This document shows, one piece after another, positions 1-7,426 of a stretch of DNA of 11,393 bases (its first letter is position 1; the number at the start of each line of letters is the position of its first letter). The stretch comes from JBBCJT01 sp037190665 (GTDB lineage Bacteria; Pseudomonadota; Alphaproteobacteria; Acetobacterales; Acetobacteraceae): NCBI GenBank assembly GCA_037190665.1, contig JBBCJT010000032.1:1-11393 (forward strand). The letters run 5' to 3'. Position numbers and translations under genes: made by a program. The notes under the pieces are model-generated. The model was not told the DNA's origin and made no database searches. It saw only the letters and a list, made by a program, of their open reading frames with translations.

Positions 1-1
1 C

Positions 2-400
2 CGCGCCCGCCAGCTTATGGACCGCGGGCCCAACGCGATCGAGCAGGCGGTGCTCGCGGATTTCATGGCGCGCGGCCTGCTCGCCCCGCACGTGCGGCGG
101 ATGCGCACCGAATTCGCCCGCCGCCGGGCCGCGCTGCTGCAGGCGATCGCGCGGCAGGCCGCGCCGGTCTGGCCGATCGCCGCGCCGGGCGGGCTGCACC
201 TGTCGCTGCGGCTGCGGGACGGCGAGGACGACCGCGCCATCTCCCGCCGGGCGGCGGCACTCGGCCTCTCCGTCGCGCCGCTCTCGGCGTACTTCCAGGG
301 CGTGCCGCGCTTCCCCGGCCTCGTCGCCGGCTTCGCGGGCACGCCGGTGGCGCTTGCCGCCGATGCCGCCCGCCGCCTCGCCACCGCCGTGCGTGGATGA
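2..400 (+). CDS. MocR-type GntR-family regulator with aminotransferase domain, 3' fragment
   Basis: This is the C-terminal part (about 132 residues) of a class I/II aminotransferase fold as found in MocR/PdxR-like regulators, which fuse an N-terminal GntR winged helix to a PLP-binding domain. The reading frame is open to the left edge, so the gene starts outside the window; the ATG at position 17 is internal. The recognisable part is the segment rich in RRM/RR residues (about LLAPHVRRMR followed by a FARRRAALL helix), which in this family follows the PLP lysine, and then the small C-terminal domain with APGGLHL. The PLP lysine and the DNA-binding domain lie outside the window, so the regulated gene is unknown. 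The stop codon overlaps the start of the next gene (ATGA at 397-400), which suggests translational coupling. A plain aminotransferase is possible, but the RRM helix favours MocR. Confidence 0.8.
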   Translation, partial: RARQLMDRGPNAIEQAVLADFMARGLLAPHVRRMRTEFARRRAALLQAIARQAAPVWPIAAPGGLHLSLRLRDGEDDRAISRRAAALGLSVAPLSAYFQGVPRFPGLVAGFAGTPVALAADAARRLATAVRG

Positions 401-762
401 AGGCGAAGCGGGTCATCCCCGTGCTGCGCAGCTTCGACGAGGCGAAGGCACGCGCCTTCTATCTCGACTATCTCGGCTTCACCGTGGCGTGGGAGCATCG
501 CTTCGCGCCAGGCATGCCGCTCTACATGCAGGTGGAGCGCGACGGCATCGTGCTGCATCTGAGCGAGCATCACGGCGATGCCACGCCCGGCAGCACCGTG
601 TTCATCGCGTGCGAGGGGCTCGACGCGCTGCACGCCGAACTCGCGGCGAAGAACTACCCCAACATGCGCCCGGGCATCGAGAAGGTGGACTGGGGTCGCG
701 AACTGACGGTGATCGACCCGTTCGGCAACCGGCTGCGGTTCACCGAACAGCGGCACGGCTGA
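397..762 (+). CDS. VOC-fold (glyoxalase/bleomycin-resistance-like) protein
   Basis: This 121-residue protein has the usual length for a single-module pair of beta-alpha-beta-beta-beta units of the vicinal oxygen chelate superfamily. The N-terminal helix (SFDEAKARAFYLDYLGF, about residues 12-28), the LHLSEHHGD strand and turn (about 53-61) and the closing VIDPFGNRLRF strand (about 105-115) are typical. The LHLSEHHGD stretch resembles bleomycin-binding (Ble-type) members more than glyoxalase I. H54 and E117 sit where metal ligands occur in enzymatic VOC proteins, but I cannot show that it binds metal. The ATG overlaps the stop of the upstream MocR-like gene by 4 bp, so the two are probably co-transcribed and the regulator may act on the same operon. 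The specific substrate, or antibiotic bound, is not predictable; the function could be binding or catalysis. Confidence 0.85.
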   Translation: MKAKRVIPVLRSFDEAKARAFYLDYLGFTVAWEHRFAPGMPLYMQVERDGIVLHLSEHHGDATPGSTVFIACEGLDALHAELAAKNYPNMRPGIEKVDWGRELTVIDPFGNRLRFTEQRHG

Positions 763-765
763 CGG

Positions 766-820
766 GACAGAGCGGGTTCACCTGCGCCGCACATGGCGCA
801 GATGCTCCGCTCCGCCTGTC
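766..820. terminator. nested palindrome between convergent genes, probable bidirectional terminator
   Basis: Three nested complementary segments lie just after the VOC stop and before the convergent CoA-transferase stop. GACAG (766-770) pairs with CTGTC (816-820), AGCGG (771-775) pairs with CCGCT (807-811), and CTGCGCC (782-788) pairs with GGCGCAG (795-801) around the loop GCACAT. The palindrome is symmetrical, so it could act on both strands. There is no clear U-run on either side, so factor-independent termination is an inference from position and structure. Confidence 0.5.
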
Positions 821-829
821 TCCGGCGGT

Positions 830-2068
830 CTACTTCCGCCGCTTCGTCGGCATGATGCCGCCCTGCTCCAGCGCGTCGATCTCCGCACTGGTGAAACCGC
901 GGCCTTCCAGCACCGCGCGGCCGTGCTCGTTGAAGCGCGGCGGGACGGCGCGGGTGCCGCCGGGCGTGCGGCTCAGCTTGATGGGCGTGCCCAGCGCGCG
1001 ATAGCTGCCGAGTTCCGTGACCATGCCGCGCGCGGCAGTGTGCGCGGCGGCCATCGCCTCATCCACCGGCATCACCGGCCCGGCGGGCAGGCCCGAGCGC
1101 AGCATCCTGTCGGTAAGCGCGTAGCCGTCCTCCGACGCGAAGGCGACCTCGAGCTCGGCCATCAATGCCGCGCGATTGCTGACCCGCTGCCCGTTGCTGG
1201 CGAAGCGTGGATCGCCGGGCAGATCCGGCCGGCCGATCAGGTCGCACAGCTTGCGGAACTGGCCGTCATTGCCGATGGCGATGAAGATCTCGCAGGTGCG
1301 CGTGGCGTACTTCTCGTACGGCGCGATGTTCGGATGCGGGTTGCCGAGAGGCATCGGCCGCTTGCCGTTGAGGAAGAAGTTCGCGGCCTGCGGATGCAGC
1401 AGCGCCATGCCGCAATCGTGCAGCGTCATGTCCACGTACTGGCCATGGCCGGACCGTTCGCGTTCCTGCGCGGCCATCAGGATGCCGATGACCGAATAGA
1501 GGCCGGTGGCGAGATCGACGACCGGCGTGCCCATCCGCAACGGCCCGGTGGTGGGGTCGCCATTGATGCTCATCAGCCCGGTCATCGCCTGCAGGATGGC
1601 GTCGTAGCCCGGCAGGCCGCCGAGCGGGCCATCGGCCCCGAAACCCGAGACGCGGCAATGGATCAGCCGCGGGAAACGGTCCTTCAGGACGGCATCGTAG
1701 CCGAGACCCCATTTCTCCATCGTGCCGGGCTTGAAGTTCTCGACCAGCACGTCGGCGTCTTCCAGCAGCCGCAGCAGCACCGCGCGGCCTTCGGGTTTCG
1801 ACAGGTCGAGCGCAAGCGAACGCTTGTTGCGGTTGACACCGATGAAGTAGCTCGCGTCCTCGCCCTGGAAGGGCGGGCCCCAGTCGCGTGTCTCGTCGCC
1901 CTGCGGCGGTTCGATCTTGATGACCTCCGCGCCGTGATCCGACAGGATCATCGTGCAGTAGGGCCCCCCGAGCACGCGGCTGAGGTCGATCACCTTCATG
2001 CCGGCGATCGCGCCGGGCGACGTGGCGAGCGCCTTGCCTTCGGGCGGGGGAACGGGTGCGTCGTTCAT
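830..2068 (-). CDS. CaiB/BaiF family III CoA-transferase
   Basis: This 412-residue protein has the full length expected of family III CoA-transferases, which move CoA between carboxylic acids through an aspartyl-CoA thioester. Visible family signatures are KVIDLSRVLGGPYCTMILSDHGAEVIKIEPP (about 25-55), the NRNKRSLALDLSKPEG segment (79-94), VENFKPGTMEKWGLGYD (109-125) and the catalytic region around VVDLATG, where D185 is the likely nucleophile. GHGQYVDMTLHD (207-218) and the LPAGPV loop (327-332) are also typical. The N-terminus carries an extra ~20 residues before the core; M24 is a possible later start, but family members normally have some residues before KVIDLS, so the upstream ATG is kept. 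The ribosome binding site is weak. The gene appears monocistronic, converging on the VOC gene. The acid substrate pair cannot be inferred from sequence; the formyl-CoA, carnitine and mesaconyl subgroups all share these motifs. Confidence 0.92.
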   Translation of the reverse strand: MNDAPVPPPEGKALATSPGAIAGMKVIDLSRVLGGPYCTMILSDHGAEVIKIEPPQGDETRDWGPPFQGEDASYFIGVNRNKRSLALDLSKPEGRAVLLRLLEDADVLVENFKPGTMEKWGLGYDAVLKDRFPRLIHCRVSGFGADGPLGGLPGYDAILQAMTGLMSINGDPTTGPLRMGTPVVDLATGLYSVIGILMAAQERERSGHGQYVDMTLHDCGMALLHPQAANFFLNGKRPMPLGNPHPNIAPYEKYATRTCEIFIAIGNDGQFRKLCDLIGRPDLPGDPRFASNGQRVSNRAALMAELEVAFASEDGYALTDRMLRSGLPAGPVMPVDEAMAAAHTAARGMVTELGSYRALGTPIKLSRTPGGTRAVPPRFNEHGRAVLEGRGFTSAEIDALEQGGIMPTKRRK

Positions 2069-2316
2069 AGCGGCAGGTAAGCGCGAACGGGGGTGTTAGG
2101 GAAGGGTCGAGACGCGGTTCGCCTGCCCCGATCAGGAAGGGGGCTAACGTCTTGTCACGCCCCAAGAACGGCCGGATGCGCCCGATGTGGCGGAGGAGGT
2201 CGGCGGGGCGCCGCAGTTGATGACCCAGCCCTCGCAGTGGGCGGGCGCGGCGACGCGTGCCGCTCCCTCCTCGGTGTCAGCAGATTCAGGCTGCGGATTG
2301 GCGAAGGGCCGGGACG

Positions 2317-2541
2317 TTAGCCGCCGGATTCGTGCTGCCGGCGCAGCGATACGAGTGCCGCCCTGATTTCCGGCATCAGAAGCGTGCCGGGATAGCCGTC
2401 GTCACACTCGGTAAGGATCTTGCTCAGCGTGGCATCATATTCGTCGGGGCCGGGTTCCCTGCCCGGGTAGCGGATTTCGAGTTCTCGTCGGAGGAGTTCG
2501 CGGGCAGCTTCGAGGACATCGGCGCGCAATGCATTTGTCAT
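2317..2541 (-). CDS. small hypothetical protein (74 aa)
   Basis: I do not recognise this protein. It is 74 residues, charged and probably mostly helical: an N-terminal helix rich in Leu, Arg and Glu (MTNALRADVLEAARELLRRE), a loop with PGREPGPDEYD, then a second half ending LVSLRRQHESGG. There is no signal peptide, membrane segment or metal-binding motif. A longer frame reaches 2670, but the internal ATG at 2541 is chosen because a near-perfect AGGAGG Shine-Dalgarno sits 6 nt upstream and a promoter-like pair lies just beyond it. The 43 residues that a longer start would add have no protein-like character. It sits between the regulator gene at the end of the molybdoenzyme cluster and the CoA-transferase, with its own likely promoter, so a functional link to either neighbour is not implied. 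Confidence 0.6.
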   Translation of the reverse strand: MTNALRADVLEAARELLRRELEIRYPGREPGPDEYDATLSKILTECDDGYPGTLLMPEIRAALVSLRRQHESGG

Positions 2542-2547
2542 TACGGG

Positions 2548-2553
2548 CCTCCT
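2548..2553 (-). promoter_or_regulatory. Shine-Dalgarno AGGAGG deciding the start at 2541
   Basis: On the minus strand AGGAGG is followed by 6 nt and then ATG. This supports the 74-residue form of the small protein over the longer 117-residue frame. Confidence 0.75.
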
Positions 2554-2566
2554 GTTGCAGGCGCGA

Positions 2567-2595
2567 CTTATGGGCCTCCCCGGGGGTGCAGTCCA
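2567..2595 (-). promoter_or_regulatory. putative sigma-70-type promoter for the small gene
   Basis: On the minus strand TGGACT (2590-2595, 4 of 6 matches to TTGACA) is followed by a 17-nt spacer and CATAAG (2567-2572, 4 of 6 matches to TATAAT). Transcription would begin near 2560, giving a leader of about 20 nt that contains the AGGAGG. The spacing and location are good, but the boxes are imperfect and such pairs also arise by chance. Confidence 0.35.
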
Positions 2596-2648
2596 CAGGG
2601 GAGTGGGGAACAGCGGCTTACCCCTCCCGGATGTGAAGAGGTCGAAAG

Positions 2649-2686
2649 CGCGGCTCGGATCAGATGACACCGTTCCGTGAGCCGCG
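2649..2686 (-). terminator. possible terminator hairpin after the response-regulator gene
   Basis: CGCGGCTC (2649-2656) and GAGCCGCG (2679-2686) form a perfect 8-bp GC-rich stem with a 22-nt loop, 14 bp beyond the stop of the regulator gene that ends the cluster. On the minus strand it is followed only by a short CTTTCG rather than a real U-run, and the loop is long, so this is tentative. Confidence 0.3.
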
Positions 2687-2700
2687 GCACTGCATAATGA

Positions 2701-4095
2701 TCAGGTGGTTGCAGCCGGCACGATGTTGCCATCACCGCCGGCCGTGCGCCGGTTGCCCAGCAGCCGGTACAGGCTGCGTTCGCTGATGCCGAGAATCCGC
2801 GCCATGTCCGCCCGGCTCAGCGAGGGGTCCGCGCAGAGCTGCTCCATGTAGAGCTCGGTCAGCCCCTCGATCGTGGGCAGGTGATCGAAGCTGAAGCTGT
2901 AGACCTTGCGCACCGCGCCGCCGAGGGAAAGCCCGGTGATGTGCGCGGGGCGGATCTCGCTCGCATGGCCGGCGACGAGCGCGGCGCGCTCCACCAGATT
3001 GCGCAGCTCACGCACATTTCCAGGCCAGTGGTAGGAGGCGATCATCTCCAGTGCCGACGTGGACCAGCGTTTTGCCTCCTGCCGGTTGAAGTCGCGCCGG
3101 GCGAGGAAGTGCTCGGCGAGCAGCGGCACGTCATCCAGCCGCTCGCGCAAGGGCGGGATCTCGAGGATGAAGGCGGACAGGCGGTAGAACAGATCCTCCC
3201 GGAAGCTGCCCTCGCGGCGCATGGCATCCAGGTCGCGGTTGGTCGCGGCGACGAAACGGACATTGGCGGTGAGATCGCGGACGCCACCGAGACGGCGGAA
3301 GCGTCCGGTTTCCAGCACCCGCAGCAGCTTCGCCTGCAGCGGGCCGGACATCTCCCCGATCTCGTCGAGGAAGACCGTGCCGCCCTCGGCGACTTCGATC
3401 AGGCCTTCCTTACGCCGGTCCGCGCCGGTGAAGGCCCCGCGCTCATGGCCGAACAGCGCCGACTCGAACAGGTTCTCATGCAGCGTGGCGCAATCGACGG
3501 CGACGAACGCCTTGCTCGCGCGCTCGCTGGCCTGATGGACGGCGGCGGCGACGAGTTCCTTGCCGACGCCGGATTCGCCGAGGATGAGCACGGTGGTGTC
3601 GCTCGGCCCGACGATGCCGATCATGCGGCGCAGTCGGCCCATCGCCGCCGACCGCCCGACCAGGGTGTTCGACTGGCCGCTGTTCGCCTTCTCCCGATAG
3701 TACTCGAAGCTGCGCCGCATCATGCGCGTGTTGAGCGCCCGGCTGACCGCGATCTCCAGCACGTCGGGATTGATCGGCTTGGTCAGGAAATCCACCGCGC
3801 CGAGCTTGATCGCCTTCACCGCGAGATCGATGGAGCCGAAGGCCGTCAGCATGATGACCGGACTGATCTCCGAGATGGCCGGCACCTTCTCGATCCCCTC
3901 GGCATCGGGAAGCCGCATGTCGAGCAGCGTCAGGTCCGGTTCCATGCGCGAGAGAAGGTCCTCCCCCGCCGACCATGTCGTCGCGCTCGCGATCGTGTAG
4001 CCGCAACGGGCCAGATACGCCGTCACCAGACGGTTCAGCGTCGCGTCGTCGTCGATGAGGAGCAGCGACGGCTTGCGTTCGGTCTTGGCGCTCAT
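2701..4095 (-). CDS. NtrC-family sigma-54-dependent response regulator
   Basis: This 464-residue protein has the three domains of NtrC/DctD-type activators, which use ATP hydrolysis to open promoters held by sigma-54 RNA polymerase. The receiver domain (about 9-125) has the acidic LLIDDD cluster, phospho-acceptor D59 (LLDMRLPD), T84 and K106. The AAA+ domain (about 145-385) has Walker A GESGVGKE (173-180), the sigma-54 contact loop GAFTGA (220-225), Walker B VFLDEIGE (241-248) and FREDLFYRL (298-306). A Fis-type helix-turn-helix (about 424-449, SRADMARILGISERSLYRLL) closes the protein. The start at 4095 is chosen because its ATG overlaps the kinase stop by 4 bp (ATGA); a longer frame to 4188 would lie inside the kinase gene. 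It is the cognate partner of the adjacent kinase and most likely activates this oxidoreductase cluster. I found no convincing -24/-12 element within the window. Confidence 0.95.
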   Translation of the reverse strand: MSAKTERKPSLLLIDDDATLNRLVTAYLARCGYTIASATTWSAGEDLLSRMEPDLTLLDMRLPDAEGIEKVPAISEISPVIMLTAFGSIDLAVKAIKLGAVDFLTKPINPDVLEIAVSRALNTRMMRRSFEYYREKANSGQSNTLVGRSAAMGRLRRMIGIVGPSDTTVLILGESGVGKELVAAAVHQASERASKAFVAVDCATLHENLFESALFGHERGAFTGADRRKEGLIEVAEGGTVFLDEIGEMSGPLQAKLLRVLETGRFRRLGGVRDLTANVRFVAATNRDLDAMRREGSFREDLFYRLSAFILEIPPLRERLDDVPLLAEHFLARRDFNRQEAKRWSTSALEMIASYHWPGNVRELRNLVERAALVAGHASEIRPAHITGLSLGGAVRKVYSFSFDHLPTIEGLTELYMEQLCADPSLSRADMARILGISERSLYRLLGNRRTAGGDGNIVPAATT

Positions 4096-5930
4096 GCCGC
4101 GTCCAGCAACTTGGCCGGAGACGGGAAGACCAGACGGAACGTCGTGCCCGCCCCCTCGCGGCTGCTGACCGAGATGTTGCCCTGCCACTTGCGCACCAGC
4201 GCCTTGCAGATCGGCAGGCCCAGGCCGCTGCCCTCCGAACGGTCGGCCCGCTGGCTCCAGAACGGCAGGAAAAGGCGGTCGAGGTCTGCGGCGGGAATGC
4301 CGGTCCCGCTGTCGGCCACCGCGACCGTGACATCCCCGTCCGGCAGCTCATCGACGGAAACCTCGATGCGCCCACCCGGCGGCGTGGCGTGGAATGCGTT
4401 CTGGATGAGGTTGATCAGCACCATCCCGACATCGCTCTCGCTCGCGATGATACGCGGATTGCCCCGGTTCTCGACCAGCAGCGCAACGCCCCGGCTCTCG
4501 GCCTCGTAGCGCAGCAGGGAGGCTATGGCGGTGGCGACCGCGCCCGGCTCGATCAGCGTGCCCCGGCTGCTCGACGTCTCGGCCAGCCGCATCAGCCGTC
4601 CGGTCACCTCGATGCAGCGCTGGATGTCCTGCGACACGAGGCCGATATAGTGCTGCAGCTCGGCGTAGCGGTCGGGATGGCCGATGGCGTCCTGCAGGGC
4701 GCGCAGCCCGAACTGGACGGAGGCGAGCGGGTTGTGGATTTCGTGCGCCACGCCGGTGGCCAGTTGCCCGATCTCCGACAGGCGCTGGCCCAGCGAAACC
4801 TCCACCTCCTGCGACACCGCGCGGATCGATTCGACCACGTGGTTGCGCGGCGCGGCCGCGCCCTCGATGGCGAGGCGGTCGGCGACCACCTCGACGGCGA
4901 TCTCCTCCTCGCCGCGCCGGTGCAGATGCATGCATTTGACCGGCCCCTCCCCCACCGCCAGTTCCGCCACCGGACAGACCACGACCGTCGTCGCGCAGGG
5001 GTCCGAGCGCCCGTGGCTGACCGCGTAGCAGGGCTGGCCGATGATCTCCGGCAGGGGTCGGCCCACCTGACGGGCGAAATTGTGGTTCGCGGCGATGATC
5101 GTGTAGTCGTCCGCGATCACGCGGATGCCGTCCGGCACCGCGTCGATCACGCCCTGCAGGAAGGCATCGCGCTCGCGCAACTTCGCCATGCTGGCGGCAA
5201 GGCGTTCGGCCATCAGGTTGAAGGCGTTACCGAGGGCGGCCATTTCCCCACCGCTTCCGGCCGCGGCGGGCACGCGCGCCTCGAGGCTGCCCGCGGCGAT
5301 CCCCTGTGCGGCGGAACGCAGATGCGAAACCGGCCGCAGCACGAAACGCCGCAGCACGAGCCAAGTGACGACCAGCGCGACCAGAGTGATCAGCGCCGCA
5401 CCCAGCGAGGCGAGCACGGCCGTCCGCCGTGAACCCTGCTCCAGCACGGCGGGGTCATGGTCGACGACGAGGAACCCGCCCGCCGGCGCCGCGAGCGCCA
5501 TGACCGCGCGCAACAGCTTCCGCCCGCCGTCCTCCTGCACGAAAGCTGTGCCGGGCGCGGTGCCCGTGCCGATGCCGCAGTCCGCGCACAGCGCCTCGAA
5601 GCTCGCCACGCGCCGCCCCTGCGCCGCGGGATCGGTGCTGAGGCGGATCTGAAGGTCGGGACCGAGCACGCTGACCGCGGTGACGCCATCGATCCGGCCG
5701 ACCGCGCCCCGCAGCGCATCGGCGTCCCGCGCCGCGATCGGGTCCGCGAAGGCGATACCGAGCGCCTGCGTCAGGCGGCCCGCGGCGAGGCGGCTCTCGG
5801 CCGCAAGCTGCTGGTGGTGAAGCGAAAGGAAGACCCCGACGCTCACCGCCGGGGCGAGGCATGCCACGGTCGCGAGCGACAGCAGCAGCTTGCCGCCGAG
5901 CCCCAGTCCACCAAGCAGCGCGATACGCAC
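4092..5930 (-). CDS. membrane sensor histidine kinase (periplasmic sensor-HAMP-PAS-HisKA-HATPase)
   Basis: This 612-residue kinase begins at a GTG preceded by AAGGAG 8 nt upstream. The order is a membrane segment (about 12-37), a periplasmic domain of about 130 residues, a second membrane segment (about 171-194), HAMP (about 192-250), PAS (about 255-350), then the kinase core. Kinase motifs are the H-box VAHEIHNPL with H396, the N-box NAFHA with N511, G1 DSGTGIP (540-546) and G2 GSGLGLP (567-573). The periplasmic domain contains a C115-x2-C118 pair, and the PAS domain carries C301, C312, C319 and C333 with nearby H306, H335 and H337. Such clustered Cys/His suggest redox, metal or cofactor sensing, but this is inference. 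It overlaps the regulator gene by 4 bp and follows the chaperone gene by 26 bp, so it probably senses the substrate or redox state relevant to the oxidoreductase. Confidence 0.95.
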   Translation of the reverse strand: MRIALLGGLGLGGKLLLSLATVACLAPAVSVGVFLSLHHQQLAAESRLAAGRLTQALGIAFADPIAARDADALRGAVGRIDGVTAVSVLGPDLQIRLSTDPAAQGRRVASFEALCADCGIGTGTAPGTAFVQEDGGRKLLRAVMALAAPAGGFLVVDHDPAVLEQGSRRTAVLASLGAALITLVALVVTWLVLRRFVLRPVSHLRSAAQGIAAGSLEARVPAAAGSGGEMAALGNAFNLMAERLAASMAKLRERDAFLQGVIDAVPDGIRVIADDYTIIAANHNFARQVGRPLPEIIGQPCYAVSHGRSDPCATTVVVCPVAELAVGEGPVKCMHLHRRGEEEIAVEVVADRLAIEGAAAPRNHVVESIRAVSQEVEVSLGQRLSEIGQLATGVAHEIHNPLASVQFGLRALQDAIGHPDRYAELQHYIGLVSQDIQRCIEVTGRLMRLAETSSSRGTLIEPGAVATAIASLLRYEAESRGVALLVENRGNPRIIASESDVGMVLINLIQNAFHATPPGGRIEVSVDELPDGDVTVAVADSGTGIPAADLDRLFLPFWSQRADRSEGSGLGLPICKALVRKWQGNISVSSREGAGTTFRLVFPSPAKLLDAA

Positions 5931-5938
5931 GGGCAGAT

Positions 5939-5944
5939 CTCCTT
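5939..5944 (-). promoter_or_regulatory. Shine-Dalgarno AAGGAG supporting the GTG start of the kinase
   Basis: AAGGAG on the minus strand lies 8 nt before GTG (5928-5930). The downstream residues run directly into the first membrane segment, as expected for the true N-terminus. Confidence 0.65.
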
Positions 5945-5956
5945 CCGCCCTCCGTC

Positions 5957-6718
5957 TCAGCCGCCGGCGGCGGCGTGTCCTTGAGCTACCGCATCTCCCG
6001 CCGGTGCAAACGCTGCCGCAACAACCTCGTCGGCGGGCGGCGTCATCTCGATCCCCGTGGCCTCGCCGAGAAGGATCGCCAGGGCTCGCAGATGCGCCGT
6101 CGTCATGAGCGCCAGGCCTGCATAGAAGGCATGCCGGCAGCGGCGCGCGACCCGCCCGGTGAAGGCAGGCACCCAGACCAGCAGGTGGTCGCGCAGGAAG
6201 GTCGCCGCCTCGGCCAGCGCCTCGGGCGTACCGGTCTGCAACAGCTCCGCCAAGAAGGCGAGTTCGTTGACGATGTGGTCGTCGCTGCGCAGCCGCCAGT
6301 CAGCGACCGTGAGGTCGTGGCGGCGGTAGTGCGCGCGCACGGCGAACATCGGCCCCTGCCGTTCCAGCCCCTCGCGGTCCCGCCAGACGGATTCGGTCGG
6401 CGCCGCCCGGTAGACGTGGGTCAGGTAGATCGCGGCGTATTCGGCGGCGAGATCGTCGATCGTCTGCGCGTCGGCAGGCACCGGCAGTGCGGCGAGGCCC
6501 TGTTCGAGCAGCGCGAACCCCTCCTCGCCGTCCTCATCCCCCGGCACGAGGGTGAACCACGCCCCCGGCGGTTCGCCGCACAGCGCCTCGATCACCGCGG
6601 GCGTCAGTTCCTGGCCATGGAGAAGGCCAAGCAGACGCAGATCGTCGGCAAGGCCTGCCCATGCATCCGCGCCCAGCGGTTCCGCATCCGGCGAGGGCAC
6701 GTGGCGGTCGGGAAGCAT
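5957..6718 (-). CDS. TorD/DmsD-family molybdoenzyme maturation chaperone
   Basis: This 253-residue, largely helical cytoplasmic protein belongs to the TorD/DmsD/NarJ family, which binds the Tat signal and apo-form of a molybdoenzyme until the cofactor is inserted. Family hallmarks are the AAEYAAIYL helix (91-99), TESVW (108-112), the GPMFAVRAHYRR segment (122-133), the signature DDHIVNELAFLAEL (146-159) corresponding to the PDHI-type motif, and a HLLVWVPAF element (178-186). It has no signal peptide. It starts 2 bp after the stop of the iron-sulfur subunit gene, so the two are almost certainly translated from one message. The client is expected to be the Tat-exported catalytic subunit two genes upstream. 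It is somewhat longer than classic TorD, with low-complexity Ala/Gly at the C-terminus. Confidence 0.9.
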   Translation of the reverse strand: MLPDRHVPSPDAEPLGADAWAGLADDLRLLGLLHGQELTPAVIEALCGEPPGAWFTLVPGDEDGEEGFALLEQGLAALPVPADAQTIDDLAAEYAAIYLTHVYRAAPTESVWRDREGLERQGPMFAVRAHYRRHDLTVADWRLRSDDHIVNELAFLAELLQTGTPEALAEAATFLRDHLLVWVPAFTGRVARRCRHAFYAGLALMTTAHLRALAILLGEATGIEMTPPADEVVAAAFAPAGDAVAQGHAAAGG

Positions 6719-6720
6719 GG

Positions 6721-7398
6721 CTACCGGACCTCCCCCTGCGGATGCGGCACGAAGACGATGGACGGGTTGGTCAGCTCCGGATCCGCCATGTCGCGTACCT
6801 GCCGCACCACGCGATCCGCCGGGCCGCGAGCCTTGGTCTCATATGTTCCGGCGATGAGCTGGTCGATCGGGCCGACGTCCAGCACGCGCATCATGCAAGC
6901 CATCACGCAATACGGCTTGCGGCCCGCGTCGATCTCATCGACGCACATGTTGCACTTGCCGACGACGTTCTTCTCCGGGATGAACTGCGGCGCGCCGTAG
7001 GGACAGGCCGCCTCGCAGCGCCGGCAGCCGATGCACAGCGTGGAGTCGATATCGACGATGCCGTCCTTCTTGCGCTTGAAGATCGCGCCGGTCGGGCAAC
7101 TGGGTATGCACGCCGGCTCCGCGCAGTGGTTGCACGACATGTTGACCTTGTAGGCATACACGTCGGGGAAGGTGCCGCCTTCGACATATTGCACGCGGCG
7201 GAAGCGCGGCCCCGGGGGCAGCCCGTTCTTGTCCTTGCACGCGATCTCGCACGCGCGGCAGCCGATGCAGTCCATGTTGTTGTGGATGAAGCCAAGCTGC
7301 ATGTCCGGCACGACCGGCGTGTAGGTCTCGCGCCGACGCTGGCGGGCAGCCTCGCGGATGCGATCGCGGTCCAAAGTGTCGTTGCTGGTCGTCTGCAT
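6721..7398 (-). CDS. DmsB-like 4x[4Fe-4S] electron-transfer subunit
   Basis: This 225-residue ferredoxin-type subunit would pass electrons between the molybdenum subunit and its partner. All four cysteine groups of the DmsB/PsrB family are intact: C44-x2-C47-x2-C50-x3-C54, C89-x2-C92-x4-C97-x3-C101, C122-x2-C125-x2-C128-x3-C132 and C149-x2-C152-x11-C164-x3-C168. These 16 ligands are enough for four [4Fe-4S] clusters. The protein has no signal of its own, so it is probably exported with the catalytic subunit through Tat. A longer frame reaches 7608 but lies inside the catalytic gene; the ATG at 7398 has GGAGGAG just upstream. Compared with typical DmsB, the N-terminus has about 30 extra residues, polar and Arg-rich (RQRRRE), before the first cluster. 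The gap to the catalytic gene is 28 bp. Confidence 0.95.
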   Translation of the reverse strand: MQTTSNDTLDRDRIREAARQRRRETYTPVVPDMQLGFIHNNMDCIGCRACEIACKDKNGLPPGPRFRRVQYVEGGTFPDVYAYKVNMSCNHCAEPACIPSCPTGAIFKRKKDGIVDIDSTLCIGCRRCEAACPYGAPQFIPEKNVVGKCNMCVDEIDAGRKPYCVMACMMRVLDVGPIDQLIAGTYETKARGPADRVVRQVRDMADPELTNPSIVFVPHPQGEVR

Positions 7399-7403
7399 TT
7401 CTT

Positions 7404-7410
7404 CTCCTCC
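7404..7410 (-). promoter_or_regulatory. Shine-Dalgarno GGAGGAG deciding the start of the Fe-S subunit
   Basis: GGAGGAG on the minus strand lies 5 nt before the ATG at 7398. It excludes the long upstream extension that would overlap the catalytic subunit gene. Confidence 0.75.
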
Positions 7411-7426
7411 TGTCCCTTGCCGCGGA

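Noticed and set aside
2069..2316. Possible cobalamin riboswitch or structured RNA in the gap upstream of the CoA-transferase
   Set aside because: Short stretches on the minus strand (GCCCGCCCACTG, CTGCTGACACC) loosely resemble parts of the cobalamin element, but the conserved core parts are missing or in the wrong order. I see no other supported feature in this gap.
2093..2667. Two + strand open frames (75 and 136 codons) across the gap and the small gene
   Set aside because: No ribosome binding site or domain; they overlap the better supported 74-residue gene on the minus strand and have shadow-like composition.
2881..4509. A 542-codon open frame on the + strand opposite the regulator and kinase genes
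   Set aside because: Low-complexity Arg/Ala/Gly-rich composition, no motif, and it lies fully opposite two well-supported genes.
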